A stretch of DNA of 7,457 bases from Clostridiales bacterium (GCA_009785435.1 WQWG01000033.1:1-7457); one strand, 5' to 3'; numbered from the stretch's first letter, positions 1 to 7,105 are shown. Numbers and translations: made by a program. The notes: generated from the sequence alone by a model not told the origin.

Positions 1-366
1 CCCAGAATTGCACAGGATGAGCGGCTTGCGACGTACGCACCGTTGATACACAAAAGCGATGGGCATCTCGATTTCAGCAAGACCCCTGAAGAATTAGAGC
101 GTCTTGTCAGGGGTGTTAATCCATGGCCGGGCGCATATACTGTGTACAACGGGGAAACAATGAAAGTGTGGGAGGCGTTTGCCGTAGATCAAACGAGCGC
201 CTGCCAAGCGGGAACCATAACGGAGATTTCAGATGCAGGAATTGAGGTTTCGGCAGGGGGGAAGACGTTGCTTCTGACGGAAATTCAGATGCCGGGTAAA
301 AAAAGAGTGAAAATTAAGGAATATTTAAAAGGGAATACGATTGAAAAACTTGTCGTTTTAGGATAA
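1..366 (+). CDS. fmt: Methionyl-tRNA formyltransferase, C-terminal part (5' end outside window)
   Basis: Fmt transfers a formyl group from 10-formyltetrahydrofolate to the amino group of methionine on initiator tRNA, in the cytoplasm, before translation initiation. The frame is open from base 1 and ends at TAA 364-366, giving the last 121 residues. The full protein is usually about 310 residues, so the N-terminal catalytic Rossmann-like domain lies upstream. The visible part has the end of the linker (ATYAP, about residues 11-15 of the fragment) and then the OB-fold-like C-terminal domain. That domain holds the typical block with VNPWPGAY and MKVWEAF, which helps bind the tRNA. A TTG at 43 could be mistaken for a start, but homology continues through it without a break, so it is internal. 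Fmt heads the cluster with the peptidase and rsmB, an arrangement common in Clostridia. Confidence 0.93.
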   Translation, partial: PRIAQDERLATYAPLIHKSDGHLDFSKTPEELERLVRGVNPWPGAYTVYNGETMKVWEAFAVDQTSACQAGTITEISDAGIEVSAGGKTLLLTEIQMPGKKRVKIKEYLKGNTIEKLVVLG

Positions 367-422
367 AATATTCTGGTACAGATACAGAATTTTGATTTGA
401 TTATTTTCAAATAAAGAGATAA

Positions 423-428
423 AGGAGG
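423..428 (+). promoter_or_regulatory. Ribosome binding site of the zinc peptidase gene, within the fmt-yugP gap
   Basis: AGGAGG lies nine bases before the ATG at 438, a strong and well-spaced Shine-Dalgarno sequence that fixes that start. The 71-base gap (367-437) is A+T-rich. It contains a 6-bp inverted repeat, ATTCTG/CAGAAT (370-375 and 385-390, 9-base loop), just after the fmt stop. I see no convincing promoter here, so read-through from fmt is the simplest assumption. Confidence 0.8.
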
Positions 429-437
429 GATGGAGAT

Positions 438-1142
438 ATGCATTTTGGAATGTTTGATTCGACGATCATATTGTTGCTACCGGCCATCCTGTTTGCGTTT
501 TTGGCGCAAGCAAAAGTAAGTAGTGCATACAACAAATATTCAAAGGTCAGAAACATGAGGGGAATGACGGGAGCTGAGGCCGCCAGGATGATATTGAACC
601 GCAACGGACTCCAAGACGTCGCAATTGAGATATCAAAGGGCAAGCTTTCGGATCATTACGACCCGAGAAAGAGAACGATTCGTCTTTCGCCTGACGTTTA
701 CAATACAGCGTCAATTGCAGCCGTCAGCATTGCGGCGCATGAGGCGGGTCATGCGATTCAACACGCGGAACACTATACGCCACTCGCTTTGAGGAATACC
801 ATCGTTCCGGTCGTCAGCATCGGTTCGATGCTGTCATGGCCGCTGCTGATCATTGGGATTCTGATGATATCGGCAGGCAACTATACGCATGGCAGTTTGA
901 TTTTCAACATCGGGATCCTATTTTTCGCCGGGGTTGTTGTATTCCATGCGATTACATTGCCGGTAGAGTTTAACGCGAGCAACAAGGCCATGATGGAACT
1001 TGAGTCGTATGGGATCATTCGCATCGAGGAAAGGCGTGATGCCCAAAAGGTGCTTTCGGCGGCAGCGATGACGTACGTTGCGGCGCTGGCTGTTGCGGTT
1101 GCCAATTTGCTCCGGTTCTTGATCATAAGGGGGAGTGATTAA
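438..1142 (+). CDS. yugP: YugP-family neutral zinc metallopeptidase, integral membrane
   Basis: This 234-residue protein belongs to the YugP-like zinc-dependent membrane protease family (Zn_peptidase_2 type). The zincin motif HEAGH is at residues 101-105 (two His ligands and the catalytic Glu). A likely third ligand is Glu178 in the LPVEFNAS block after the membrane hairpin. Hydrophobic segments lie at about residues 6-24, 121-145, 153-174 and 208-229, so the active site probably sits at the membrane face. Length is normal for the family, and the start is fixed by AGGAGG nine bases upstream. The stop is two bases before rsmB, implying co-transcription. The physiological substrate is not established for the family to my knowledge. 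Its repeated presence between fmt and rsmB in Clostridia suggests a housekeeping role, possibly in membrane protein quality control, but that is inference. The yugP symbol is given by family resemblance, not proven orthology. Confidence 0.88.
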   Translation: MHFGMFDSTIILLLPAILFAFLAQAKVSSAYNKYSKVRNMRGMTGAEAARMILNRNGLQDVAIEISKGKLSDHYDPRKRTIRLSPDVYNTASIAAVSIAAHEAGHAIQHAEHYTPLALRNTIVPVVSIGSMLSWPLLIIGILMISAGNYTHGSLIFNIGILFFAGVVVFHAITLPVEFNASNKAMMELESYGIIRIEERRDAQKVLSAAAMTYVAALAVAVANLLRFLIIRGSD

Positions 1143-1144
1143 AA

Positions 1145-2437
1145 ATGGATGCAAACAGAAAAGCGGCATATTTTGCGCTGCTTGATATTGAGACGAAAGA
1201 AGCGTACTCAAATATTGTGTTAAACAACCAGAAATTTCGCAGCAAGCTGACTTCGCCGGCATTCGCGACAGAATTGGTATACGGCGTTCTTGAAAACAAG
1301 ATTCTTTTGGATTATATCATCGATCAAATTGTTTCGACAGGAAGTAAAAAACTGAAAGCGGATGTCCGAACGATTCTCCGAATGGGCATCTATCAACTTG
1401 GCTTTATGCATTCGGTGCCGGAATATGCTGCGGTCAATGAAAGCGTGAATTTGGCAAAGCGGCTTTGCAGAGGCAGAGAGGGGTTTATAAACGCAAGTTT
1501 AAGAACCTATATCAGAGATCAGGAAAAGATCGATTTTCCTGACAGGAGCAAAGACGAGCTACGATATCTTTCGGTAAAATACTCCTATGAGCCATGGATC
1601 ATTCAAATGTGGCTTGACGAATATGATAAGGCGTTTGTAGAGGAATTGCTGGAGGTGGGCAACCACCGGCCTGATTTTGTGATCAGGGTGAACTGGCTCA
1701 AAACAAACAGAGAGGAACTCATCAAGCGTATCGAGGCGGCCGGGTGCACGGTTGAAAGAGGAAAACTGTATGACAACGCCCTTTACGTCAAAAATGCACA
1801 TGTGCTGATCGATAGCGAGATGTTTAAACAAGGTTTGTTTTCGATACAAGACGAGTCGTCTATGTTGGTTGCGGCGGTGCTTGACCCAAAACCGGGGGAC
1901 GTGGTGATGGATGTATGCGCGGCTCCGGGTGGCAAAACAATGGCGATCGCCGAAAGAATGAACAACAACGGGAAAATCATCGCATCCGATATTTACATCA
2001 GAAAACTAGGGTTGATAAACGATGAAGCCCAAAGGCTTGGCATCACGATTGTTGAAACAAGACCATGGGATGCCGCAAAAATTGACTTCAAAATGGTCGG
2101 GAAAGCAGATCGGGTTCTGGCGGATGTGCCTTGTTCGGGGCTTGGAGTCGTTCGCAGAAAGCCTGAAATCAAGTATAAACAAAGGACGCTTGAGATGGAC
2201 AGCTTGCCGGAAAAACAACTGCACATCCTTTCATCCTCCTCAGCGTACGTGAAACCGGGTGGTGTGCTTGTGTACAGCACCTGTACGATCAATCCGGATG
2301 AAAATCAAAAAGTGGTATCAGAATTTTTGAAAGAGAACCCCGCGTTTGTCAAGGAAGAAGCGATTCAACTGATGCCCAACGTGAACGGGACAGACGGGTT
2401 TTTCATTTGCAAGATGAGAAAAACGCAATCATTGTAG
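1145..2437 (+). CDS. rsmB: 16S rRNA (cytosine-C5) methyltransferase RsmB
   Basis: RsmB methylates C5 of cytosine 967 (E. coli numbering) of 16S rRNA using S-adenosylmethionine. The 430 residues match the family length. The N-terminal NusB-like RNA-binding domain spans about residues 1-130. It is followed by a linker and a Rossmann methyltransferase domain from about 150. Visible motifs are the SAM-binding DVCAAPGGKT (256-265), motif IV DVPCSG (327-332, Cys330, product release in this class) and motif VI YSTCTINPDEN (377-387, Cys380, the covalent nucleophile). Both catalytic cysteines are present, so the enzyme should be active. The start ATG is two bases after the peptidase stop, with a purine-rich AAGGGGGAG ribosome binding site overlapping the end of that gene. 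RsmB/Sun paralogues are similar, but the NusB-like domain and the place next to fmt support RsmB. Confidence 0.95.
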   Translation: MDANRKAAYFALLDIETKEAYSNIVLNNQKFRSKLTSPAFATELVYGVLENKILLDYIIDQIVSTGSKKLKADVRTILRMGIYQLGFMHSVPEYAAVNESVNLAKRLCRGREGFINASLRTYIRDQEKIDFPDRSKDELRYLSVKYSYEPWIIQMWLDEYDKAFVEELLEVGNHRPDFVIRVNWLKTNREELIKRIEAAGCTVERGKLYDNALYVKNAHVLIDSEMFKQGLFSIQDESSMLVAAVLDPKPGDVVMDVCAAPGGKTMAIAERMNNNGKIIASDIYIRKLGLINDEAQRLGITIVETRPWDAAKIDFKMVGKADRVLADVPCSGLGVVRRKPEIKYKQRTLEMDSLPEKQLHILSSSSAYVKPGGVLVYSTCTINPDENQKVVSEFLKENPAFVKEEAIQLMPNVNGTDGFFICKMRKTQSL

Positions 2438-2450
2438 ACAGGATGCAAGT

Positions 2451-3191
2451 ATGGTAGAAGTAGGATTTAAAAGCGATAAAGGACTGAAAAGAATAAACAA
2501 TGAAGACGCTTTTTTTGTGGTTCCTGAACAAAATATTTTTATGGTTGCGGATGGCGTCGGAGGGAACAATTCCGGCGAAATCGCGAGCAGAACGACGATC
2601 AGCAAGATTGTTGAATACATCAGAAACAATGCCTTAGAGAAAGATTTTACCGAAAGGGAGATTCAAGATTATTTCGCCAAGTGCATTGAAAAAGTCAACA
2701 GAAACATCTATGATTTGTCAAAGCTTCAACATGAAAACAGAGGGATGGCAACAACGGTGGCCATTGTCTACATTGACGGAGGCAACGCGTATGTGACGAA
2801 TGTCGGAGACAGCAGAGCCTATCTTTTTAGAGCAGGAATGTTGTTTCAGATTACCGAAGATCATACATATGTGAATGCGCTGATCAGAAAAGGCATCATT
2901 ACAAAAGAAGAAGCGCAGTTTCATGAGAAAAAAAATATTATTACACAAGCAATCGGGGGTGAGGCATCAACGTCACCCGATTTTTTCTGCGTTCCCATCG
3001 TTTCTGAGGATGTCATTATTTTATGTACGGATGGGCTTCACGGGGAAATAGAAGATGATATGATTCGCAAAATTGCAGCAGCACACACAAGTATGCCGGA
3101 AATGTGTACAAACCTGGTAAACAAAGCAAACCAATACGGCGGACGTGATAATATAACAGTAATTTGTTTGAAAATTAAGGGGGACGACTAA
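2451..3191 (+). CDS. prpC: PP2C-family protein Ser/Thr phosphatase PrpC (Stp)
   Basis: PrpC is a cytoplasmic metal-dependent phosphatase that removes phosphate from PrkC and its targets. The 246 residues are typical and the PP2C motifs appear in order: SDKGLKRINNEDA (8-20), metal-binding VADGVGG (32-38, Asp34), GMATT (98-102), NVGDSRAYLFR (117-127), EDHTYVNALIRKG (136-148, the flap region), TQAIGG (165-170), CTDGL (192-196, Asp194) and GGRDNIT (230-236, Asp233). All expected metal-coordinating acidic residues are present, so it should be active. The gap to rsmB is 13 bases. The ribosome binding site is weak (AGGA at 2440-2443), and an out-of-frame ATG at 2443 stops after four codons. The kinase gene starts three bases after its stop, the usual phosphatase-kinase pair of Firmicutes. 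Confidence 0.96.
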   Translation: MVEVGFKSDKGLKRINNEDAFFVVPEQNIFMVADGVGGNNSGEIASRTTISKIVEYIRNNALEKDFTEREIQDYFAKCIEKVNRNIYDLSKLQHENRGMATTVAIVYIDGGNAYVTNVGDSRAYLFRAGMLFQITEDHTYVNALIRKGIITKEEAQFHEKKNIITQAIGGEASTSPDFFCVPIVSEDVIILCTDGLHGEIEDDMIRKIAAAHTSMPEMCTNLVNKANQYGGRDNITVICLKIKGDD

Positions 3192-3194
3192 GAA

Positions 3195-5183
3195 ATGGGC
3201 ACCAGGATTCTTGCAGGACGATACGAATTGCTTGATCGAATCGGTGACGGCGGCATGGCGGTGGTCTATAAGGCCAGATGCAGACTGCTGAACCGGTTTG
3301 TGGCAATTAAAATATTAAAACCGGATTTTATTAAAGACGTTAAATTTATTGAAAACTTTAAAAAAGAATCACAGGCTGCGGCAAGCCTGTCCCACCCGAA
3401 CATTGTGAATGTTTATGATGTCGGGCGAGAAGGCAATATCAATTATATTGTTATGGAACTGATTGAGGGCAGAACGCTTAGTGATGTGATTAAAGAAGAA
3501 GCGCCTCTTGATTACAGGAGAGCGATTGAGATCGCGAAACAAATTGCTTCTGCGTTAAGCCTTGCGCATAAAAACCATATTATACATAGGGATGTAAAAC
3601 CGCATAACATCCTTATTACGCAGGATGGAACCGCAAAGATCACGGACTTTGGAATCGCGAAAGCGGTTACGGATTCGACTTTGGTTGATAACGACGGAAT
3701 GGTGATGGGCTCCGTCCACTACTTTGCGCCGGAACAGGCGAGAGGCGGTTATGTGGATGAAAAGTCAGACATATACGCGTTGGGGATCGTTTTGTATGAA
3801 ATGCTTACAGGCAAAGTGCCGTTTGACGGAAACAACCCGGTCAGCATAGCGCTGATGCATGTCAATGACGAAATGGTTCCGCCAAGCAAAATCGCTTCAG
3901 GAATCCCTCCAAGGCTTGAACAGATCGTGATGAAAGCGACCGACAAGATTCAAGTCAACCGTTACAAGTCGGCGGATGAGATGCTGGAGGCTTTGAGCAA
4001 CCTGGAGTATGTGACAAGTATTGTAGGAGACTCGGCTGTAGGGGGCGTAAGAAGACACAAAAATACGGAACAAGAGATGCTGCAATCGGATGGACATGCC
4101 AAAACGGATGCGGAAAAAAAGGATACAGACAAGATGGGCAAAAAGGAGAAAAACGGCAAACCCAAGATCAAGATCAATAAATTAAGAGTGCTTGCGATCA
4201 TCTTGGCATTGGTGTGCGCGATTCCGGCAAGCATTGTGGTAGGGTCGTTTTTAGGCATCGGCCCGGCAGGAAACATTCCCGAAGTCGCCGTGCCAAACCT
4301 TATAGGACTCACACTTGAAGACGCAGAAGAAGAACTGGACAGCATAGGACTGAGGATACGGGTAGGTGACGAGGTGATCAGCGAGGAGTTCGATGCCGGT
4401 ACAATCGTATCGCAAGACACGCCGGAGGACAGCATCGTAAGAGAGGGACGAACCATTGTCGTCAATGTAAGCATAGGCACGCGCGACGGCACGAACCCCA
4501 GAGTTCCAAGAGTTCTCGGAATGACCGCTGATGACGCGGTGGCAATGATTGAACTGCATGGGTTTCAGGTAGGATCCAGAACATCAAGACCGGATAATGC
4601 GCCAATCGGAATTATAATCAGCCAGACTCCGGAGCAAGGAACAGAGGCAAGAGCCGGAACCACGATCAATTTTGTGACAAGTGAGGGCAGAGCGGAAGCC
4701 ACCATGCCCGAGCTATTGGGAAAAAATATAGAAGCCGCTAAAAGTGAGCTGGAAAGCGCGGGGCTTACGCCGGGTAACGTGACGACTGAACATAGTGACG
4801 CGTTTGAAAAAGAGCAAGTCATGTGGCAACAGTACAGAGCGGGAGAAACGCTTGCGCACGGCACGGCTGTGAACTTCAGGGTCAGTTTGGGGCCTGCTGC
4901 TGTGGTAGCGCCGCCGGAGCCGGTTGAACCGGAAGAACCAAGGCCGGTAACGCTTGTACTCAACTATGCCGACCTTGCGGACAATCAGGTGTTTTTCCTG
5001 ACCGTGACCCTTACGGATGCGGAGGGAACCAGAAATATTTTTACAAACCAGCAGAGAATCAGAGATGACGGGAGCGAGACGATAACGCTGACAGGCAGAG
5101 GCCAAGGAACGGTTACGGTCATCATCGACGGTACTGCAGTCATGAGGCGAGACGTCAATTTTAATACCGGGGTACTGACTTGA
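3195..5183 (+). CDS. prkC: PASTA-domain membrane Ser/Thr protein kinase PrkC (Stk1/PknB type)
   Basis: This eukaryotic-like kinase senses muropeptides or lipid II outside the cell and phosphorylates proteins of growth, translation and wall metabolism inside it. The kinase domain covers about residues 10-272: glycine loop IGDGGMAVVY (16-25), Lys39, Glu58, catalytic loop HRDVKPHN (131-138), DFG (151-153), an activation loop rich in Thr/Ser (156-173), and APEQARGG (178-185). A Lys-rich juxtamembrane stretch (301-330) precedes one membrane helix (about 331-354). Outside are three PASTA repeats (about 365-428, 435-498, 502-566), an acidic Pro-rich linker (572-584) and a beta-rich C-terminal domain (about 585-662). 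The 662 residues and layout resemble B. subtilis PrkC. The third PASTA repeat is the most divergent, with QQYRAGE where an SQ-P-GT type motif is expected. The start ATG has AAGGGGG 11 bases upstream. The TGA stop overlaps the next gene's ATG. Confidence 0.96.
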   Translation: MGTRILAGRYELLDRIGDGGMAVVYKARCRLLNRFVAIKILKPDFIKDVKFIENFKKESQAAASLSHPNIVNVYDVGREGNINYIVMELIEGRTLSDVIKEEAPLDYRRAIEIAKQIASALSLAHKNHIIHRDVKPHNILITQDGTAKITDFGIAKAVTDSTLVDNDGMVMGSVHYFAPEQARGGYVDEKSDIYALGIVLYEMLTGKVPFDGNNPVSIALMHVNDEMVPPSKIASGIPPRLEQIVMKATDKIQVNRYKSADEMLEALSNLEYVTSIVGDSAVGGVRRHKNTEQEMLQSDGHAKTDAEKKDTDKMGKKEKNGKPKIKINKLRVLAIILALVCAIPASIVVGSFLGIGPAGNIPEVAVPNLIGLTLEDAEEELDSIGLRIRVGDEVISEEFDAGTIVSQDTPEDSIVREGRTIVVNVSIGTRDGTNPRVPRVLGMTADDAVAMIELHGFQVGSRTSRPDNAPIGIIISQTPEQGTEARAGTTINFVTSEGRAEATMPELLGKNIEAAKSELESAGLTPGNVTTEHSDAFEKEQVMWQQYRAGETLAHGTAVNFRVSLGPAAVVAPPEPVEPEEPRPVTLVLNYADLADNQVFFLTVTLTDAEGTRNIFTNQQRIRDDGSETITLTGRGQGTVTVIIDGTAVMRRDVNFNTGVLT

Positions 5184-6052
5184 TGAAAGGACTGATCGTC
5201 AAAGGAATCGCAGGGTTTTATTATGTGAAGACGGATGATGCGATTTTTGAATGCAAGGCGCGGGGCATCTTTAAAAAAGATGGGATCATTCCAAAGATTG
5301 GCGATGTTGTTACCATTGAAGTTCTGCAAGACGGCAATGCGGTCATCAATGCGATCGATGAAAGAAAAAATGAATTTATCCGGCCGCCGATATCAAATGT
5401 GGATTGTTTTGTCGTCGTCATTGCAGCGGCGAAACCGGAACCGAACCTGAGAGTCGTGGATCGATTTTTAGTCATGGCGGAAAAAAATAAAGCAGAAGCG
5501 ATGATTTGTGTCAACAAGACGGATTTGGCGGACGAGGAAAAAATACAGACCATTCAAGAAATTTATGAAAACATTTACCCGGTTGTGTTCGTCAGCGCGT
5601 TTTCCGGAGACGGCATTGACGCGTTAAGAGCATCGATGGGCAAGAAAGAAAAATACGCATTGGCGGGGCCGTCAGGTGCAGGAAAATCAACTTTGCTCAA
5701 TGCTTTGCTGCCGTCGGCGGAAGCGGAAACAGGTGAAATCAGCAAAAAGACATCTCGAGGCAAACACACGACCCGTCATGCGGAGATCTTCGAGATTGAG
5801 TCAGGCGCTATGGTTTACGACACGCCTGGATTCACCTCGTTTGACGTAATCGACGTTGAAGCGGATGAACTTCAGCACTTATATCCTGAAATCGAAAAGT
5901 TGTATGGACAATGCAAATATCGAAACTGCATGCACATAAAAGAAGCGGGATGCGCTGTGATCGATGCGGTGAAAGCAGGGACGATCCATCAATCGAGATA
6001 CGACTCCTATAAAGAAATGGTTGAAGAAGTTATCAATAATCGTGAATTTTGA
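5183..6052 (+). CDS. rsgA: Small ribosomal subunit biogenesis GTPase RsgA (CpgA/YloQ)
   Basis: RsgA binds the nearly mature 30S subunit and uses GTP hydrolysis to drive the last checks before it enters translation. From ATG 5183 there are 289 residues: an OB-fold (about 1-65), then a circularly permuted GTPase domain whose motifs run G4 NKTD (111-114), G5 SAFSG (138-142), G1 GPSGAGKS (162-169), the GKHTT switch (193-197) and G3 DTPGF (213-217). A C-terminal zinc site follows, Cys244-x4-Cys249-x-His251-x5-Cys257. A TTG at 5180 could add one residue. I prefer the ATG because it overlaps the prkC stop as TGATG, a typical coupling arrangement. No good Shine-Dalgarno is visible, only CCGGGG at 5167-5172, so expression probably depends on translation of prkC. 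In B. subtilis this protein is a PrkC substrate, which fits its place here. Confidence 0.95.
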   Translation: MKGLIVKGIAGFYYVKTDDAIFECKARGIFKKDGIIPKIGDVVTIEVLQDGNAVINAIDERKNEFIRPPISNVDCFVVVIAAAKPEPNLRVVDRFLVMAEKNKAEAMICVNKTDLADEEKIQTIQEIYENIYPVVFVSAFSGDGIDALRASMGKKEKYALAGPSGAGKSTLLNALLPSAEAETGEISKKTSRGKHTTRHAEIFEIESGAMVYDTPGFTSFDVIDVEADELQHLYPEIEKLYGQCKYRNCMHIKEAGCAVIDAVKAGTIHQSRYDSYKEMVEEVINNREF

Positions 6053-6063
6053 GGTAAAAAGCT

Positions 6064-6717
6064 ATGTTTAAACTTGCGCCGTCTATTTTGGCCGCAGATT
6101 TTTCAAAACTGGGGGAAGAAGTATCCGGCATCGAAAAAGCCGGAGCGCATTTGATTCATATTGATGTGATGGATGGACATTTCGTTCCGAATATCAGCTT
6201 TGGGGCAAGCGTCATGAAAAGCCTTTGCGGCAAATCAACATTGCCGTTTGATGTTCATCTGATGATTGAAAACCCGGACAAGTATATAGAGGACTTCATA
6301 ACGGACGCGACAGAATATATTACGGTTCACCAAGAGGCATGCCCGAACATACATAGGACGATTCGGTATATCAAGTCCTTTGGCGTCAAAGCAGGTGTTT
6401 CGGTAAACCCGGGGACGTCGCTTTCGGTCTTGGATTCTATCCTCAACGAAGTTGATTTGGTCTTGATCATGTCCGTCAATCCGGGATTTGGCGGCCAGTC
6501 GTTTATCGAGTTCAGCTTGGATAAGATACGCCATCTTGCGGAAATTCGAAACAGCAGAGGCCTGAACTTCGAAATCGAAGTGGACGGCGGCGTAACGATC
6601 CATAATGTGGACAGCCTTGTAGATGCCGGAGCAGAGATCATCGTCGCAGGCAATTCCGTATTTGCGGGTGGCAACATAAATGAGAATGTAAGGCAGCTTT
6701 TAAATCGAGGGAGATAG
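6064..6717 (+). CDS. rpe: Ribulose-phosphate 3-epimerase
   Basis: Rpe interconverts D-ribulose 5-phosphate and D-xylulose 5-phosphate in the pentose phosphate pathway, in the cytoplasm. The 217 residues form one TIM barrel of normal length. Substrate and metal sites are visible: Ser7 in APSILAADF (5-13), HIDVMDGHFVPN (32-43, His32 and Asp34), DVHLMIENP (63-71, His65), SVNPGFGGQ (137-145, the flexible lid loop) and EVDGGV (172-177, Asp174). The phosphate-binding end reads VAGNSVF (194-200) rather than the more usual AGSAVF, a mild variant. The four metal ligands and the two catalytic Asp residues are intact. The start ATG has GAGGT eight bases upstream, and the gap to rsgA is 11 bases. It appears to be the last gene of the long operon. 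In many Firmicutes thiN follows, but not here. Confidence 0.96.
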   Translation: MFKLAPSILAADFSKLGEEVSGIEKAGAHLIHIDVMDGHFVPNISFGASVMKSLCGKSTLPFDVHLMIENPDKYIEDFITDATEYITVHQEACPNIHRTIRYIKSFGVKAGVSVNPGTSLSVLDSILNEVDLVLIMSVNPGFGGQSFIEFSLDKIRHLAEIRNSRGLNFEIEVDGGVTIHNVDSLVDAGAEIIVAGNSVFAGGNINENVRQLLNRGR

Positions 6718-6736
6718 AACATCATTTTCATCTCCC
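6709..6736 (+). terminator. Stem-loop at the rpe stop codon, possible weak terminator
   Basis: A perfect 7-bp inverted repeat GGGAGAT (6709-6715) / ATCTCCC (6730-6736) with a 14-base loop begins inside the last rpe codons and spans the TAG stop. The sequence after it is A+T-rich but lacks a proper T run, so it is a poor match to a textbook intrinsic terminator. It could instead protect the 3' end of the operon mRNA. It is the only candidate end signal between rpe and the next promoter. Confidence 0.35.
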
Positions 6737-6766
6737 CAAATTGAATAAAAAATTTTATGCCGCATA

Positions 6767-6795
6767 TTGACAAATATTAACTATTGTGAAATAAT
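6767..6795 (+). promoter_or_regulatory. SigA-type promoter of the PC4/YdbC-like gene
   Basis: TTGACA at 6767-6772 matches the -35 consensus exactly. After a 17-base spacer, AATAAT at 6790-6795 matches five of six -10 positions. A TG at 6787-6788, one base before the -10, makes it an extended -10. Transcription would begin near 6802, giving a leader of about 35 bases. The 120-base rpe-ydbC gap otherwise holds only the rpe stem-loop and the ribosome binding site AAAGGAGG at 6824-6831. Confidence 0.8.
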
Positions 6796-6837
6796 AATAC
6801 AAAATAAATAAATTATACAATCGAAAGGAGGATTGTC

Positions 6838-7074
6838 ATGGCGGTGAATGAAAAAGATCAAATCACGTTTGAAATCGTGGAACATGTAGGCGTTATTTCG
6901 ACGCACCCGACCGGGTGGAAAAAAGAGCTGAATATTGTGGCATGGAACGGAGGGAATGAGAAATATGACTTGAGAGACTGGGATCCCAATCACGAACACA
7001 TGTCGCGCGGCATTACGCTTCACAAAGACGAAGCGAAAAAATTATTTGAACTGCTCAAAGAACGTAAACTGTAA
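6838..7074 (+). CDS. ydbC: YdbC/PC4-like single-stranded nucleic acid binding protein
   Basis: This 78-residue protein resembles the bacterial YdbC family, which has the fold of the transcription coactivator PC4. The Lactococcus lactis member binds single-stranded DNA as a dimer. Recognisable blocks are ITFEIVEHVGVIS (9-21), GWKKELNIVAWNG (26-38), KYDLRDWDP (42-50) and GITLHKDEAKKLFELL (58-73), the last forming the C-terminal helix used for dimerisation in the PC4 fold. Length is typical and there is no signal peptide or membrane segment, so it should act in the cytoplasm. The start is set by AAAGGAGG ending six bases upstream. It has its own strong promoter and no terminator right after it, so the small peptide gene downstream may be partly co-transcribed. 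Its cellular role is not settled; roles in replication, repair or transcription are inferred from the fold. The symbol rests on family resemblance. Confidence 0.85.
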   Translation: MAVNEKDQITFEIVEHVGVISTHPTGWKKELNIVAWNGGNEKYDLRDWDPNHEHMSRGITLHKDEAKKLFELLKERKL

Positions 7075-7076
7075 GT

Positions 7077-7105
7077 AACACAAACATTACCCATGGCATA
7101 TAGTA
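7077..7105 (+). promoter_or_regulatory. Putative SigK-type (mother-cell sporulation) promoter
   Basis: AACA (7077-7080), a 16-base spacer (7081-7096) and CATATAGTA (7097-7105) fit the SigK pattern of a -35 AC and a -10 CATAnnnTA at 16-17 bases. The -10 also matches seven of eight positions of the SigE pattern CATACAnT, but a SigE-type -35 is less clear. A start near 7112 would give a leader of about 38 bases before the peptide ATG. The match was found by eye in A+T-rich DNA, so chance agreement is possible. Confidence 0.5.

Noticed and set aside
370..437. ATTCTG/CAGAAT inverted repeat after fmt, and TTGATT boxes as a possible promoter for the peptidase
   Set aside because: The stem is only 6 bp and A+T-rich with no clean T run. 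The TTGATT boxes have no good -10 at 16-18 bases, with GATAAA at 418-423 wrongly spaced. Read-through from fmt is simpler.
3962..4492. 176-residue minus-strand frame inside prkC, and other long opposite-strand frames in prkC and rsmB
   Set aside because: They are very rich in Ser/Pro/Thr or have irregular composition, lack a ribosome binding site, and lie opposite clearly conserved kinase, PASTA and methyltransferase coding sequence. They are shadows of the real genes.
5235..5450. 71-residue plus-strand frame inside rsgA
   Set aside because: It overlaps the conserved OB-fold and GTPase coding sequence in another frame, and has a Met/Arg/Ser-rich composition typical of a shifted reading frame.
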